A DNA stretch of 64,000 bases, from the NCBI GenBank assembly GCA_017478515.1, contig JAFVDH010000008.1, positions 23,363 to 87,362 of the forward strand, given 5' to 3'. The stretch is from a bacterium. Lineage in GTDB: Bacteria > Cyanobacteriota > Vampirovibrionia > Gastranaerophilales > Gastranaerophilaceae. Positions 45,993-55,224 of this stretch are shown piece by piece (positions within the stretch are counted from its first letter, which is position 1; the number at the start of each line of letters is the position of its first letter). The notes below the pieces were generated by a model, which was not told the DNA's origin, made no database searches, and worked only from the letters and a program-made list of their open reading frames with translations. The position numbers and the translations under genes were made by a program.

Positions 45993-46343
45993 ATGATTAC
46001 AAAAGGAATAAGGGGTGCTATTACAGTTGAAAATAATTCTGAAGAGGCAATAAAAGATGCCACATTAGAGCTTTTAGCAGAACTTTGCACCAAAAATAAA
46101 GTAGAACCGTCTTTGATTTCGCATGCCGTATTTACTCTAACTGATGATTTGAATGCCGCTTTTCCCGCTAAATTTGCAAGATTGGATTTTGGGTGGAAAG
46201 ATGTTGCTATGATTTGCCATCATGAACTTGATGTTCCAAATTCTTTGAAAATGTGTTTGAGAATTCTTTTGGTCGTAAATGTAAGTGAAAATTTTGTTCC
46301 TGAATTCGTTTACCTTAAGGGTGCAAGCCATTTGAGAGGTTAG
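45993..46343 (+). CDS. aroH: Chorismate mutase, AroH class
   Basis: 116 aa, the size of the monofunctional AroH trimeric enzymes. It begins with the conserved GIRGAITVENNSEEAI (Arg7 equivalent) and has the active-site DLNAAFPAKFAR and LRILLVVN (Arg90 equivalent), ending VYLKGASHLR. It converts chorismate to prephenate for phenylalanine and tyrosine. A single gene with an AGAGG site. Confidence 0.93.
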   Translation: MITKGIRGAITVENNSEEAIKDATLELLAELCTKNKVEPSLISHAVFTLTDDLNAAFPAKFARLDFGWKDVAMICHHELDVPNSLKMCLRILLVVNVSENFVPEFVYLKGASHLRG

Positions 46344-46404
46344 AGATGGTTTTGTATATATCCAAAATCTGAAATTTATCTTAACTTGAATACTTGAGGA
46401 TTTA

Positions 46405-47985
46405 ATGATTACATTTGATTATCTTACATTAAAAGCTTTTTTTGAAGAAAATAAAAATTTTTTTGAAAATGCAAGAATTCAAAAAATTCAATCTCCATCC
46501 AGAAGAGATTTAATATTATATTTAAGAGCTTTGGGTGAAACTAAAAAATTATATATTAATATTAATCCTCAATTCTTTCATATTTGCTTTTTGACAAAGG
46601 AAAATGAGAATAAATTAAAATTAGAAATCCCTAAGCAGCCGACAATGTTCTGCATGCTTTTAAGAAAGTATATTGAAAACGGTAAAATTGCGAAAGTAAA
46701 TGTTCCTCAATATGAAAGAATTTTTGAGATTTTTATTGATGCCTATAACGAAATGGGCGATAAAATATATCTTTGTCTTTCAATTGAACTAATGGGCAAA
46801 TATTCGAATATTGTTTTATATAATACTGATACAAATATAATAATTGGCTGTTGTCATAATGTCGGTGAAGAAAAAAGCAGAGAACGTGAAATGGCAGGGC
46901 TTTTACCTTATACTTACCCTCCAAAACAGTTCAAAATTGATATTTTAAACTATAATGGAGAAATTGAAAATCTTAATCAAAATTTTTACGGAATTTCTAA
47001 GGCTTTTGCAGCTCAAATTAAAAATTGTACACTTGATAAAATTCAAAGTTTTATGAGATTGGATAAAATTTCGCCGTCAATTAATCGTGATTTTTCAGAG
47101 TATTCGCTCTTTTCTGAGCTTTTGAATGTCCCTATTGCTAAGCATTCCGTAAATGATATGATAAGCGATTATTTTACTTATCATCAACTGAAAATTCTAA
47201 CCTCTAATCTGAAACAAAATCTGTTCTCTATTGCTTATCCTAAATATAAAAAACAGTCAGGTACACTTGAAAAAATTGAAAAACAATTAAAAAAAGAAGA
47301 AAAAGCTAAAACTTACAGATTATATGGTGATTTACTTATGGCAAATCTCCATACACTGCATGATTATTCAAAAACAGTTGTTCTTAATGATTGGAATACT
47401 AATGAAAATGTAGAAATACAGTTAGATGAGACAAAAACGATTAAAGATAATGCTAACAGATTTTATAAGTTATACAACAAATCGAAACATTCCTCTGAGA
47501 AATTAACGGAATTAAAAGAAAAAACTTTGTCTGAACAAAAATATCTGGAACAAATACTATTTACGATAGAACAGGCCGATAGCTTAGAGATGCTTTATGA
47601 GATTAAATCTGAACTGCAAGAAGAAAAAATAACCGAACAAAAAAGTACAATCTTAGAGGATAAATTTAAAAATTATAAAATCCTGATAGGCAGAAATAAT
47701 AAGCAAAATGATTTAATAGTATCAAAATTGTCTGATAAAGAAGATTTATGGTTTCATACAAAGGATTGTGCTGGTTCTCATGTCCTTATAAAAAATCCTG
47801 AAAAAAAACAAATTGATGATGAAACGATTTTGTATTGTGCAAGGCTTGCAAAAAAATATTCTAAAGCAAATTTAAGTCCGAAAGCAGGTGTTATATATAC
47901 TTACAGAAAAAATCTTAAAAAACCTCCTGCATCTAACTTGGGCTACGTAACTTATAAAAATGAAACAGAAATTCTGGTAGATTAG
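46405..47985 (+). CDS. rqcH: Ribosome quality control protein RqcH (NFACT family)
   Basis: 526 aa. N-terminal NFACT-N domain (MITFDYLTLKAFFEENKN, RIQKIQSPSRRDLILYL), middle helix-hairpin-helix and coiled coil (KLTELKEKTLSEQKYLEQ), C-terminal NFACT-R domain (LIVSKLSDKEDLWFHTKD, GSHVLIKN). It binds stalled 50S subunits and adds alanine tails. Older names: fibronectin-binding protein FbpA. Normal length for a bacterial member. Confidence 0.93.
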   Translation: MITFDYLTLKAFFEENKNFFENARIQKIQSPSRRDLILYLRALGETKKLYININPQFFHICFLTKENENKLKLEIPKQPTMFCMLLRKYIENGKIAKVNVPQYERIFEIFIDAYNEMGDKIYLCLSIELMGKYSNIVLYNTDTNIIIGCCHNVGEEKSREREMAGLLPYTYPPKQFKIDILNYNGEIENLNQNFYGISKAFAAQIKNCTLDKIQSFMRLDKISPSINRDFSEYSLFSELLNVPIAKHSVNDMISDYFTYHQLKILTSNLKQNLFSIAYPKYKKQSGTLEKIEKQLKKEEKAKTYRLYGDLLMANLHTLHDYSKTVVLNDWNTNENVEIQLDETKTIKDNANRFYKLYNKSKHSSEKLTELKEKTLSEQKYLEQILFTIEQADSLEMLYEIKSELQEEKITEQKSTILEDKFKNYKILIGRNNKQNDLIVSKLSDKEDLWFHTKDCAGSHVLIKNPEKKQIDDETILYCARLAKKYSKANLSPKAGVIYTYRKNLKKPPASNLGYVTYKNETEILVD

Positions 47986-48098
47986 AAAACGGCAATATTG
48001 CAATTAAAATTGAGGCAGATAAAATTTGCAAATTCTAAAAAGATTAAAGAATATTTTATATATGAAAAAGATTGTTTCTATTAAATAAAAATCGATAT

Positions 48099-48602
48099 TT
48101 AGAAAAACCGTTTTTCTTCTTTTAATTTTTTAAAGTGTTCAATATCTCGGTATTTAAAAATTTTAGCCGGATTTCCGCCTGCAATTGCGTATGGTGGTAT
48201 TGTGCCATGCACTACTGCTCCTCCTTGTATTACTGCTCCTTCTCCAATGTGTGTTCCGGGTAATATCATTACTCTTGAACCTATCCATACAAAATCTTCT
48301 ATTATAATATCTTTATATATAACTGTTTCATCATAGGGTATTGATTTTCCTTTATCATAATTATGGTTTTGCGTTATTATCATACATTCAACGCCCGAAT
48401 GAAAATAATTACCAATAACTACTCTTCCGCTTCCATATATTGTCATTCCGTTAAAATTTACGTTATTTCCGATATAAGTGTTGTCGTTTATTTTCGTTAT
48501 ACCGCCCAAATATAGGTTTTCTCCCAGTGTTTTGGCCTTTTTTCTAATTCTTTTTCTGCATTTATTAATTTGATACTTTTTTATAATGCTTTTTAAGTTC
48601 AT
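48099..48602 (-). CDS. Hexapeptide-repeat acyltransferase
   Basis: 167 aa from the ATG at 48602 (AAGG 5 bases upstream); a TTG at 48620 is in frame. Left-handed beta-helix repeats are visible (YIGNNVNFNGMTIYGSG, VVIGNYFHSGVECMI, then DFVWIGSRVMILPGTHIGEG and AVIQGGAVVHGTIPP). The ending IPPYAIAGGNPAKIFKYRD is typical of surface-sugar O-acetyltransferases. The basic N-terminus may contact the membrane. Acceptor unknown. It is divergent from a small HTH gene with palindromes between them. Confidence 0.85.
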   Translation of the reverse strand: MNLKSIIKKYQINKCRKRIRKKAKTLGENLYLGGITKINDNTYIGNNVNFNGMTIYGSGRVVIGNYFHSGVECMIITQNHNYDKGKSIPYDETVIYKDIIIEDFVWIGSRVMILPGTHIGEGAVIQGGAVVHGTIPPYAIAGGNPAKIFKYRDIEHFKKLKEEKRFF

Positions 48603-48625
48603 TTTTACCTTGATGTTCAATATTA

Positions 48626-48664
48626 TATTCTATATAGAATACTTATACTATATATAGAATATAA
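48626..48664. promoter_or_regulatory. Palindromic operator-like sites in a divergent region
   Basis: TATTCTATATAGAATA at 48626-48641 is a perfect 16-bp palindrome. A close copy (CTATATATAGAATA) starts at 48648, about 19 bases on. The sites sit between the acyltransferase and the small HTH protein. Confidence 0.5.
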
Positions 48665-48710
48665 ATTAAATATTTAGATAATAAAATGTTACATATAGTA
48701 TATTAATAAA

Positions 48711-48923
48711 ATGAGAATTTTAGATGAAATAAAACTAATGCTTTTGGGCACTTCCATAACTCAAACAAAGCTGGCGGAATTATTAGGTGAAAGGCTCAAT
48801 AAAAATTATACATATAGCAATTTTCATTCAAAACTTTCAAAAGGTTCAATTAAATATTCCGAAGTTAAGATTATTGCTGATATTTTGGGGTATGAAATAA
48901 AATTTATAAAAAAAGATAATTAA
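48711..48923 (+). CDS. Small helix-turn-helix protein
   Basis: 70 aa. The XRE/Cro-like pattern is visible: LLGTSITQTKLAELLGERLN, then YSNFHSKLSKGSIKYSEVKIIADILGYEI, giving a helix-turn-helix over most of the chain. It probably binds the palindromes upstream and controls itself and perhaps the divergent acyltransferase; that link is an inference from position. Confidence 0.7.
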   Translation: MRILDEIKLMLLGTSITQTKLAELLGERLNKNYTYSNFHSKLSKGSIKYSEVKIIADILGYEIKFIKKDN

Positions 48924-48995
48924 TTTTCGTCTTTACCTTTTTATTTAATCAATTTTTTGTTATAACTTTATTATAGATGATTTTGAGAGACTTTT

Positions 48996-49934
48996 ATGGC
49001 AAAAAACAATAAAAATAAGGCATTTGGGACTTTTTATGCAGCAATATCGTTATATACAAAACATTTAAAAGCGTTTTTGGCGTATATGACGTTCCCTATA
49101 ATAGGGCAAGTTGCAGGATTGGTTTTAATATTTGTTTTAAACTACCATTTTATTGTAAATCTTGATGTTATACAACAGCACTTTCCCGTGTTTAACAAAC
49201 CATCTGTTATAATAGTTTCTGTAATAATTCTTTTGCTTCCGGGCTTATGCTTGATGTTGAAAGCTTTTTGGGATTATCTTGTTGCTTACGGTGCGATAAA
49301 TTCTATGGCTGAAAATATGGTTAAGTCTCATAAATTGTATGACATTGAGGCTCATACTCTTCTTATAAATCACAGAAAATTTTCATTTGCCGCATTGTGG
49401 TTATTATATAGTATTTTCTTGTTTTTATTCGTTAATCCTCTTTTATGGATATTGGGTGGACTAATCTTTGTATTTTTTGCACTTGTTTTTCAAGTGTTTA
49501 CTCTTGAACCTGAAAAAAATATTTTCTTGTGTTTCCATAAAAGTTTTATTTTAGTTAAACAAAAGTATTTTGAAACATTACTTATGTTATTACTTATTTC
49601 AACATTAACATATTTTATTATACCTGAATTGATTAGACTGTTATGCAGTTTAACGGGAATAGTAACTTTGTTTGCTCATTTAATCCAAAATATAGTTACT
49701 TTGAATTTGCAGGTATATATTGATAAATTTAACGAACTTTTACTTGCTGTTAATCAGCCTGCATTAACAGTTTTAGATATATCAAAGTTAATCGTCCTTG
49801 CTTTTATCGGATGGATTTCTTCTTCATATCTTCTCCCTCTAAGAAGTCTGGCATGCTACCTTTGGTATAAAGATTTAAACAAAAAATATTTGGCAAAATT
49901 TAAAAAGAATAAGAAAATAGATGTTCAAGTGTAG
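48996..49934 (+). CDS. Multi-pass membrane protein, unknown
   Basis: 312 aa with about six membrane helices (FPIIGQVAGLVLIFVLNYHF, VIIVSVIILLLPGLCLMLKA, WLLYSIFLFLFVNPLLWILG and others) and Lys-rich ends. No transporter motif is recognised. It resembles proteins of uncharacterised membrane families that often precede small zinc-ribbon proteins. Its last 14 bases overlap the next gene. Confidence 0.7.
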   Translation: MAKNNKNKAFGTFYAAISLYTKHLKAFLAYMTFPIIGQVAGLVLIFVLNYHFIVNLDVIQQHFPVFNKPSVIIVSVIILLLPGLCLMLKAFWDYLVAYGAINSMAENMVKSHKLYDIEAHTLLINHRKFSFAALWLLYSIFLFLFVNPLLWILGGLIFVFFALVFQVFTLEPEKNIFLCFHKSFILVKQKYFETLLMLLLISTLTYFIIPELIRLLCSLTGIVTLFAHLIQNIVTLNLQVYIDKFNELLLAVNQPALTVLDISKLIVLAFIGWISSSYLLPLRSLACYLWYKDLNKKYLAKFKKNKKIDVQV

Positions 49935-50163
49935 AAATTGCAACAGTATAGATAAATTCGAACTAATGTTTTCTAAGGATTACGATAAAGAGAAAACATA
50001 TACTCAGCTTTATAATGATAAAAACGAAATTGAAATAACGGTAGGAAACTATACTTTTATTCCGGATTTAAATTTTATGAATGAACATGCCGTGTGTAAG
50101 TATTGCGGACAAATATATATATGGGAAAAGGAAGAAAACTATGAGACAAAACAGAAAAAATAA
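49921..50163 (+). CDS. Small zinc-ribbon protein
   Basis: 80 aa with two CxxC pairs: CRNC near residues 4-7 and CKYC near 60-63, a typical zinc ribbon. Between them is a short beta-rich segment. It overlaps the membrane protein gene by 14 bases and overlaps the start of rph by about 23 bases, so it is inside a tightly packed operon. Function unknown. Confidence 0.6.
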   Translation: MFKCRNCNSIDKFELMFSKDYDKEKTYTQLYNDKNEIEITVGNYTFIPDLNFMNEHAVCKYCGQIYIWEKEENYETKQKK

Positions 50164-50833
50164 TGAGTTAAGAGAAATTAAATTCACACACAATTATACA
50201 AAAAATGCGTTGGGTTCAGTGTTGGTAGAATTTGGTGATACAAAGGTAATAACAACGGCATCGGTAGAAATCGGTAAACCAAAATGGATGGATAAGGATG
50301 ATAAAAGAGGCTGGATAACGGCTGAATATTCCATGCTTCCTTCATCAACCAACACAAGGGTTCAAAGAGAACGTTCGAAAGTCTCAGGCAGAACGCATGA
50401 AATCCAAAGGTTAATAGGAAGAAGTTTAAGAGCATGTGTTGACTTAGAAAAAATGACAGACATAACAATAACAATAGATGCAGACGTAATTCAAGCGGAT
50501 GGCGGAACAAGATGTGCAAGTATTTGCGGTGGTTTTGCGGCTTTAAAAGATGCTGTAGATAAATTAATTAGTAACAGCACTCTTGCTGACTCTCCGATAA
50601 AAGAGCCTCTTGCTGCTGTTTCTGCAGGAATTGTTGATGGTGAAATAAGACTTGATTTAGAGTATGAAGAAGATTCTAAAGCTGATGTGGATTCAAATAT
50701 TGTTTTGACTAAAAGCGGTAAAATTGTAGAATTTCAAACAACCGCAGAGGGGCATACTCTAACAAAGCAACAAATGGATGAAATATTTAATATTGCACAA
50801 GATGGTATAAATAAGATTATAGCTATGTATTAG
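50141..50833 (+). CDS. rph: Ribonuclease PH
   Basis: 230 aa from the ATG at 50141, chosen because of its AAGGAAG site and the normal N-terminus (MRQNRKNNELREIKFTHNYT); an upstream in-frame start at 50081 adds unrelated residues. Family motifs: GSVLVEFGDTKVITTASVE, GWITAEYSMLPSST, RSKVSGRTHEIQRLIGRSLR and DADVIQADGGTRCASICGG. It trims tRNA 3' ends by phosphorolysis. Last gene of the operon with the membrane and zinc-ribbon proteins. Confidence 0.95.
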   Translation: MRQNRKNNELREIKFTHNYTKNALGSVLVEFGDTKVITTASVEIGKPKWMDKDDKRGWITAEYSMLPSSTNTRVQRERSKVSGRTHEIQRLIGRSLRACVDLEKMTDITITIDADVIQADGGTRCASICGGFAALKDAVDKLISNSTLADSPIKEPLAAVSAGIVDGEIRLDLEYEEDSKADVDSNIVLTKSGKIVEFQTTAEGHTLTKQQMDEIFNIAQDGINKIIAMY

Positions 50834-50892
50834 TTACAACTACGAGTACTAATTTTTTTATGGAATTTTATTATTTGTTGAATGTTGTACAA

Positions 50893-50922
50893 AAAGAGCT
50901 TAGTATACATACTAAGCTCTTT
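50893..50922. terminator. Terminator between rph and the 126-aa gene
   Basis: A perfect 14-bp stem (AAAGAGCTTAGTAT, AC, ATACTAAGCTCTTT) followed by TTAAATTTT on the plus strand. Confidence 0.75.
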
Positions 50923-50977
50923 AAATTTTGTTAGGAAGTAAGGTAATAGGGTAAAATATTTTAGGGAGTGGCTAAAT

Positions 50978-51358
50978 TTAGCCGAATAAACTGAATGAAC
51001 CTTCTGTATTATCAGAAATTAAACTTTTTACCGAATCATATTCTGTCTTAGCTGCAGTATGTTCCGTGTTAATTTGATTTAACTCTAAGTCCAGCAATTT
51101 TTCCGCAAATGAGAAACCTGCCATTTCTTTGTCATAATCACTTGATGCTTGTCTCAATTTTGTTTCATCTACCATCCCGGTCTCAGAATCTGTTGCTGCA
51201 TTACATGCATCAGAATACTTAGTTGCAGCGGCTTCTGTACCCATAGAGTTAATCATTTTTGTGTTTGTAATTTGTTGTGCTCTCAATTCTAAGTCATGCA
51301 ATCTTGACGTTAGCGTCATCAGGCGAGACTGATTTGAGGCTACTGAGCCCATACCCAT
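50978..51358 (-). CDS. Small helical protein with TLTSRxHDLEL motif, sigma-28-type promoter
   Basis: 126 aa, family unknown. N-terminus MGMGSVASNQSRL followed by MTLTSRLHDLELRAQQ; C-terminus TEYDSVKSLISDN and SFSLFG. The same start and end motifs are in the 333-aa protein at 62959, which has an extra middle part. Almost all helix, no Sec signal, no cysteine. It is preceded by TAAAGTTT, 12 bases and GCCGATAT, so it should be expressed with late flagellar genes. The short helical form with terminal heptads recalls exported rod, hook or filament-type subunits, but there is no direct evidence. Confidence 0.75.
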   Translation of the reverse strand: MGMGSVASNQSRLMTLTSRLHDLELRAQQITNTKMINSMGTEAAATKYSDACNAATDSETGMVDETKLRQASSDYDKEMAGFSFAEKLLDLELNQINTEHTAAKTEYDSVKSLISDNTEGSFSLFG

Positions 51359-51400
51359 ATTTAATGTACTCCTTTATACATATTTTTCCTAACACTTTAT

Positions 51401-51428
51401 ATATCGGCACAACTTAAATAAAACTTTA
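51401..51428 (-). promoter_or_regulatory. Sigma-28 (FliA)-type promoter of the 126-aa gene
   Basis: On the minus strand TAAAGTTT (51421-51428), exactly 12 bases, then GCCGATAT (51401-51408), 42 bases before the start codon. The hexamers and spacer equal those upstream of the 18072 gene. Confidence 0.8.
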
Positions 51429-51589
51429 GCCCTAAACTCCATGTTTATCATGTTTTTTGGTGTGCTATGCTCCTGAAATCTACAACTGTATTGAGTTTTA
51501 AATAAATATTTTTAAATTAATATTTCTTAACAATGTTAAAAATATTGTTTGCAAAAAATATTAAAACTGCAAATTCTAAAAATAATCCA

Positions 51590-51633
51590 AAAAAAAGAGA
51601 AATAACATTTATTATGCTATTCCTCTTTTTATA
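51590..51633 (-). terminator. Terminator after the metalloprotease gene
   Basis: On the minus strand AAAAGAGGAATAGC pairs with GTTATTTCTCTTTT (14 bp, two wobbles) and eight T close it. Confidence 0.75.
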
Positions 51634-51651
51634 TTAAGTTGGATTTTCCGG

Positions 51652-53283
51652 TTACTTATCTTGTGTTAATTTTGTACTCAAGTATGCGATTGTTTTAGGG
51701 AAGTGCTGCTGCAAGTATTGAGTTCTAATTCCCAGCAAGTCAACAGTTTGGTATGTATTTAATATCGCATTTGTTTCAGCAATAGTTTCTTTTCTGCCTC
51801 TGTCTTTTTGTCCTCTTACAGCTTCTTCTTCCAAGAAATATCCCACAAATTCTCTTTCTGATGGCGGAAATTCATTTAAGTAATTTTTTCTTTCTTCATT
51901 GTAGTTTTTAACAAATTCTTTATCGTTATTTAATGCATCTTTAATTATTGCATCAATAGGATTTCCATATCTGTCAGTTAGAATATCAACATCTTTTCCG
52001 CCCATATCAGTGGCATGACCTAGTTCATGCAAGAATACAAATGCATCGTCTGATATAGCAAGGGTACTTCCGGTCATGTATTGAGCTTTATTTGTCTTAC
52101 CATCAGCAACGTTATAGAATTTTGTTTGGCAGTAAGAATCCAATCTGTCAGGAATTTCTTCTATCATAACAACTGAACCTGCCATGTTAATCAATTCATC
52201 TCCTGGAATTGTTTTTAGCATGTTCATAACTTTCTTTTCATTACCCTTGATAAAACCTTTTGTCGGAATTTGGAATTTTTCTTTTTTGTTTTCATCCGTG
52301 ACATCAATTGATTTGTCTGTTAATTCAACTAAAAATGATTTGTCATTTCTTGTTGAACGGAATTTATTGTCAGCAACTTTTTCAAAAGTTTGTGATTGGT
52401 TCATCAAAACTTTTCCGTTTGGAGTGGTAACTTTATATTCCATAATTCTGTTACCATCAGGGTCATCTTCGTATCTGTATTGAGTTCTTGTCATATCAGC
52501 AGAACGCATATCTTTTGTTATTAAAACATTTCCTGTTTTCTTATCAACTGTTGCACTTGATAAAACTCTTGATTTGCCGTTAGGAAAATCATATTTAACG
52601 TTGTACATTCCAGGGATTTCAGATTGTTCGATTGTTTCTTTTCTGATTAATCTGCCTTGTTTGTCACGTTTAATTTTGATTTGCTTATCAACAACAAATA
52701 TATTGAAATCATCTCTTTTGTTCATTAAAATTTTATCAAAAGTATTTGTTCTGTAATCCATTGTTTGAACAAGTTTTTTGTTGCCTTTGTCATTTAATTT
52801 TGTTTCTTCTTGAGCTAAGATATTCAAATTTTTGTCAACTAAATTTAATTTTGTATCTTTATCGCCGTTGACAGCTTTAATGATAAAATTATTTTTGCTG
52901 TCGAATTTAGATTTTCTTAAAGTAACAAGTCTTGTATCATTATCAGAAATAGATTTAGCGATAGACTTAACTTTTTCCACATCAAGACCTGCTTCAATAG
53001 CTATTGCGGCACTTTGCCAATCCATTTTTGCTTCACGCATTGATTTTTGAGTTTCTTCAAAATCTTTTCTCGGATTAATAACCTGAGCAGAAGATTTTGC
53101 ATTTTGTGTTTTTCTTACACTTGTTTTAGATTCAAAAACATCTTGTTTAAGCGGAGCTAAATTAGGAGCAGATACGTACGAGCTCGACTTAAAGGTATTA
53201 TTTTTATTGTTGTCTTTAGCTGTTTTTGCTGTATTTACAGCGTTTCCAAAAAATGGAATTCTTGTTATAGTATTAATTTTCAT
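51652..53283 (-). CDS. Predicted HExxH zinc metalloprotease-like protein
   Basis: 543 aa. N-terminal 90 residues are low complexity (KINTITRIPFFGNAVNTAKT, then NNKNNTFKSSSYV), then a long beta-rich part with repeats of 'K..G.L..K....D..' character (residues 130-330). The catalytic motif is FLHELGHATDMGG (HELGH near 417-421) with a following ETIAETNAI near 500, probably holding the third ligand. No Sec signal is present. The beta part resembles the repeated 'YD-type' text but without clear periodicity. A secreted protease acting outside is possible; family unknown to me. Confidence 0.65.
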   Translation of the reverse strand: MKINTITRIPFFGNAVNTAKTAKDNNKNNTFKSSSYVSAPNLAPLKQDVFESKTSVRKTQNAKSSAQVINPRKDFEETQKSMREAKMDWQSAAIAIEAGLDVEKVKSIAKSISDNDTRLVTLRKSKFDSKNNFIIKAVNGDKDTKLNLVDKNLNILAQEETKLNDKGNKKLVQTMDYRTNTFDKILMNKRDDFNIFVVDKQIKIKRDKQGRLIRKETIEQSEIPGMYNVKYDFPNGKSRVLSSATVDKKTGNVLITKDMRSADMTRTQYRYEDDPDGNRIMEYKVTTPNGKVLMNQSQTFEKVADNKFRSTRNDKSFLVELTDKSIDVTDENKKEKFQIPTKGFIKGNEKKVMNMLKTIPGDELINMAGSVVMIEEIPDRLDSYCQTKFYNVADGKTNKAQYMTGSTLAISDDAFVFLHELGHATDMGGKDVDILTDRYGNPIDAIIKDALNNDKEFVKNYNEERKNYLNEFPPSEREFVGYFLEEEAVRGQKDRGRKETIAETNAILNTYQTVDLLGIRTQYLQQHFPKTIAYLSTKLTQDK

Positions 53284-53424
53284 GACTCTCTCCTACCTAC
53301 CTTTAAGTCTGTGACATTATTATAACACATGTTTTATTTTTAGTGTTGTTTTTACAATTTATCACGTAATAAATCTTTACATATCGTCCGAGGAGAGGAT
53401 TTTATGTTTTGGTGTCTGAATTGC

Positions 53425-55215
53425 TTACAGAGATTGGTTTTTCTCTGGTATGATAACCATTTCGCAATTTTTGCAATCGTGAATTAATTTATATCTTTTA
53501 TTTTTTTCATCAATTAAGTATAAATAATTGTTGTTTTTACACATATTGAAAACCCTGTACAAACAGTGCTTTGTTCTCATTAATTCAATATTTTTAACAT
53601 TTTTACAGCTTTCAAAGGAGTTTTCTGTGATATTACAACAGCATTCTTTATAGAATTCTTTTGCATATTTGTTATGAACATTTGCTTTGTAATCCTTGGA
53701 TTTTTCGGGGAATACGGCTCTAGACAGTGTTTTTTGAATATTTTGTTTATAATTTTCCAAACGTTTTTTTGTTAGTTTTTCAAGAAGTTCACGTCTTAAT
53801 GCATTGATTTCTGAAATTTTCATAAAAGGTAAATATCCAAGAATATCAACGTTTTCAACTTTATAATCGCTATCTCCAGTTTTAGTTAATTGTTCAATAA
53901 ACACTTCTTTCATTTTTTGAGGATTATTTGGTTGTTCCGTTTGAGAAATATCCATGCTAACAAAATTATAATCTTCGTCTTTTACTGTCAAAATATTGTT
54001 TTCATAAATCATTTCAACTCTTATTCTGCGTTTGGTTTTAGAGTTTTTTAATTGTTTTTCAAATTTAATATCATAATTTCTATATATATCAGTTTTTGGT
54101 TTCAAGTTTTTCAAAATTTTTAAATCGTTTATAAAAATCATGTTATTTTCTGATTTATTAACTGAAAATCCTTTTAGTTCTCCGTCTGAAATATAGCATA
54201 TTCCGTCACCGTTATTTAGTGGTTTGCCTTTGTATTCAAAATATTTATCAGCTATTTTCGTAATTGTGCCGATATATTCGCCCTGTGATTTTGGAGAATT
54301 AAAGTTAAACATATCTCGGTTTTTGTCCAAGCAGTAGGTAGTAAAACCTCTGTTAAAAGACTTGTTCAAATCAGGGATAAAATCGTATTCAACCGTTCCT
54401 GATGAGGTTTTATCTGCGTATTTATCAATCAATTGTCTGTAATATGCAGTAACATTTTTTATATATTCTTCGTCTTTTAGTCTTCCCTCTATTTTAAAAG
54501 AGTGTACGCCGGCATCAATTAAATTTTTAATATACGGAGAGGCGTTAAAATCTTTTAAACACAACAGGTGAGTATCTTTTGCAAGAATATTTTCGCTTTC
54601 ATCAATAAGAGTATATTTTTTTCGGCATGGCTGTGCACAACAGCCTTTATTTGCACTTCTGCTGCCAATGTATTCACTCAAATAGCATTGTCCGCTGTAA
54701 CTCACACACAATGCTCCATGAATAAATGTTTCTATTTCAATATTTGTATTTTTACAGATATTTTCTATTTGTTCCAAAGATAGCTCTCTTGCGAGGATTG
54801 CTCTTTCAAAACCTATTTTTTCAAAGAATTGAATCTTTTCCAAACTTCTGTTATCACATTGTGTGCTTGCATGCAAAGGAATTGGCGGTAAATCAAGTTT
54901 TAACAGTCCCATATCCTGAATAATAATTGCATCAACGCCAATTTCGTACAAATTTTCAATTAATTCTTTTGCCTGAATTATTTCTTTATCATCAAGTATT
55001 GTATTAACTGTGCAAAAAACTTTAACATAAAACTTGTGAGCGTAATCAACCAGAGTTTTAATATCATCAAGATTATTGCAAGCATTGTGTCTTGCTCCGA
55101 AAGAAGATGCACCAATGTAAACGGCGTCAGCTCCGTAATTGATTGCTGACACCGCACATTCTAAGTTTTTTGCAGGAGCTAATAGCTCTACTTTTCTTAA
55201 ATTATTTTCTTTCAT
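53425..55215 (-). CDS. Peptidase U32 family protein, RlhA/YhbU-like
   Basis: 596 aa. U32 signature: KVELLAPAKNLECAVSAINY, GADAVYIGASSFGAR, then IEIETFIHGALCVSYSGQCYLSEYIGSRSANKGCCAQPCR, with cysteines for an Fe-S cluster. U32 proteins include RlhA (23S rRNA C2501 hydroxylation), UbiU/V and collagenase-like PrtC. The longer C-terminal part with DUF3656-like text fits RlhA-type proteins. Start at 55215, 10 bases after the pgk stop on the same strand, so probably in the pgk transcript. Confidence 0.85.
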   Translation of the reverse strand: MKENNLRKVELLAPAKNLECAVSAINYGADAVYIGASSFGARHNACNNLDDIKTLVDYAHKFYVKVFCTVNTILDDKEIIQAKELIENLYEIGVDAIIIQDMGLLKLDLPPIPLHASTQCDNRSLEKIQFFEKIGFERAILARELSLEQIENICKNTNIEIETFIHGALCVSYSGQCYLSEYIGSRSANKGCCAQPCRKKYTLIDESENILAKDTHLLCLKDFNASPYIKNLIDAGVHSFKIEGRLKDEEYIKNVTAYYRQLIDKYADKTSSGTVEYDFIPDLNKSFNRGFTTYCLDKNRDMFNFNSPKSQGEYIGTITKIADKYFEYKGKPLNNGDGICYISDGELKGFSVNKSENNMIFINDLKILKNLKPKTDIYRNYDIKFEKQLKNSKTKRRIRVEMIYENNILTVKDEDYNFVSMDISQTEQPNNPQKMKEVFIEQLTKTGDSDYKVENVDILGYLPFMKISEINALRRELLEKLTKKRLENYKQNIQKTLSRAVFPEKSKDYKANVHNKYAKEFYKECCCNITENSFESCKNVKNIELMRTKHCLYRVFNMCKNNNYLYLIDEKNKRYKLIHDCKNCEMVIIPEKNQSL

Positions 55216-55224
55216 CTAAGTTTA

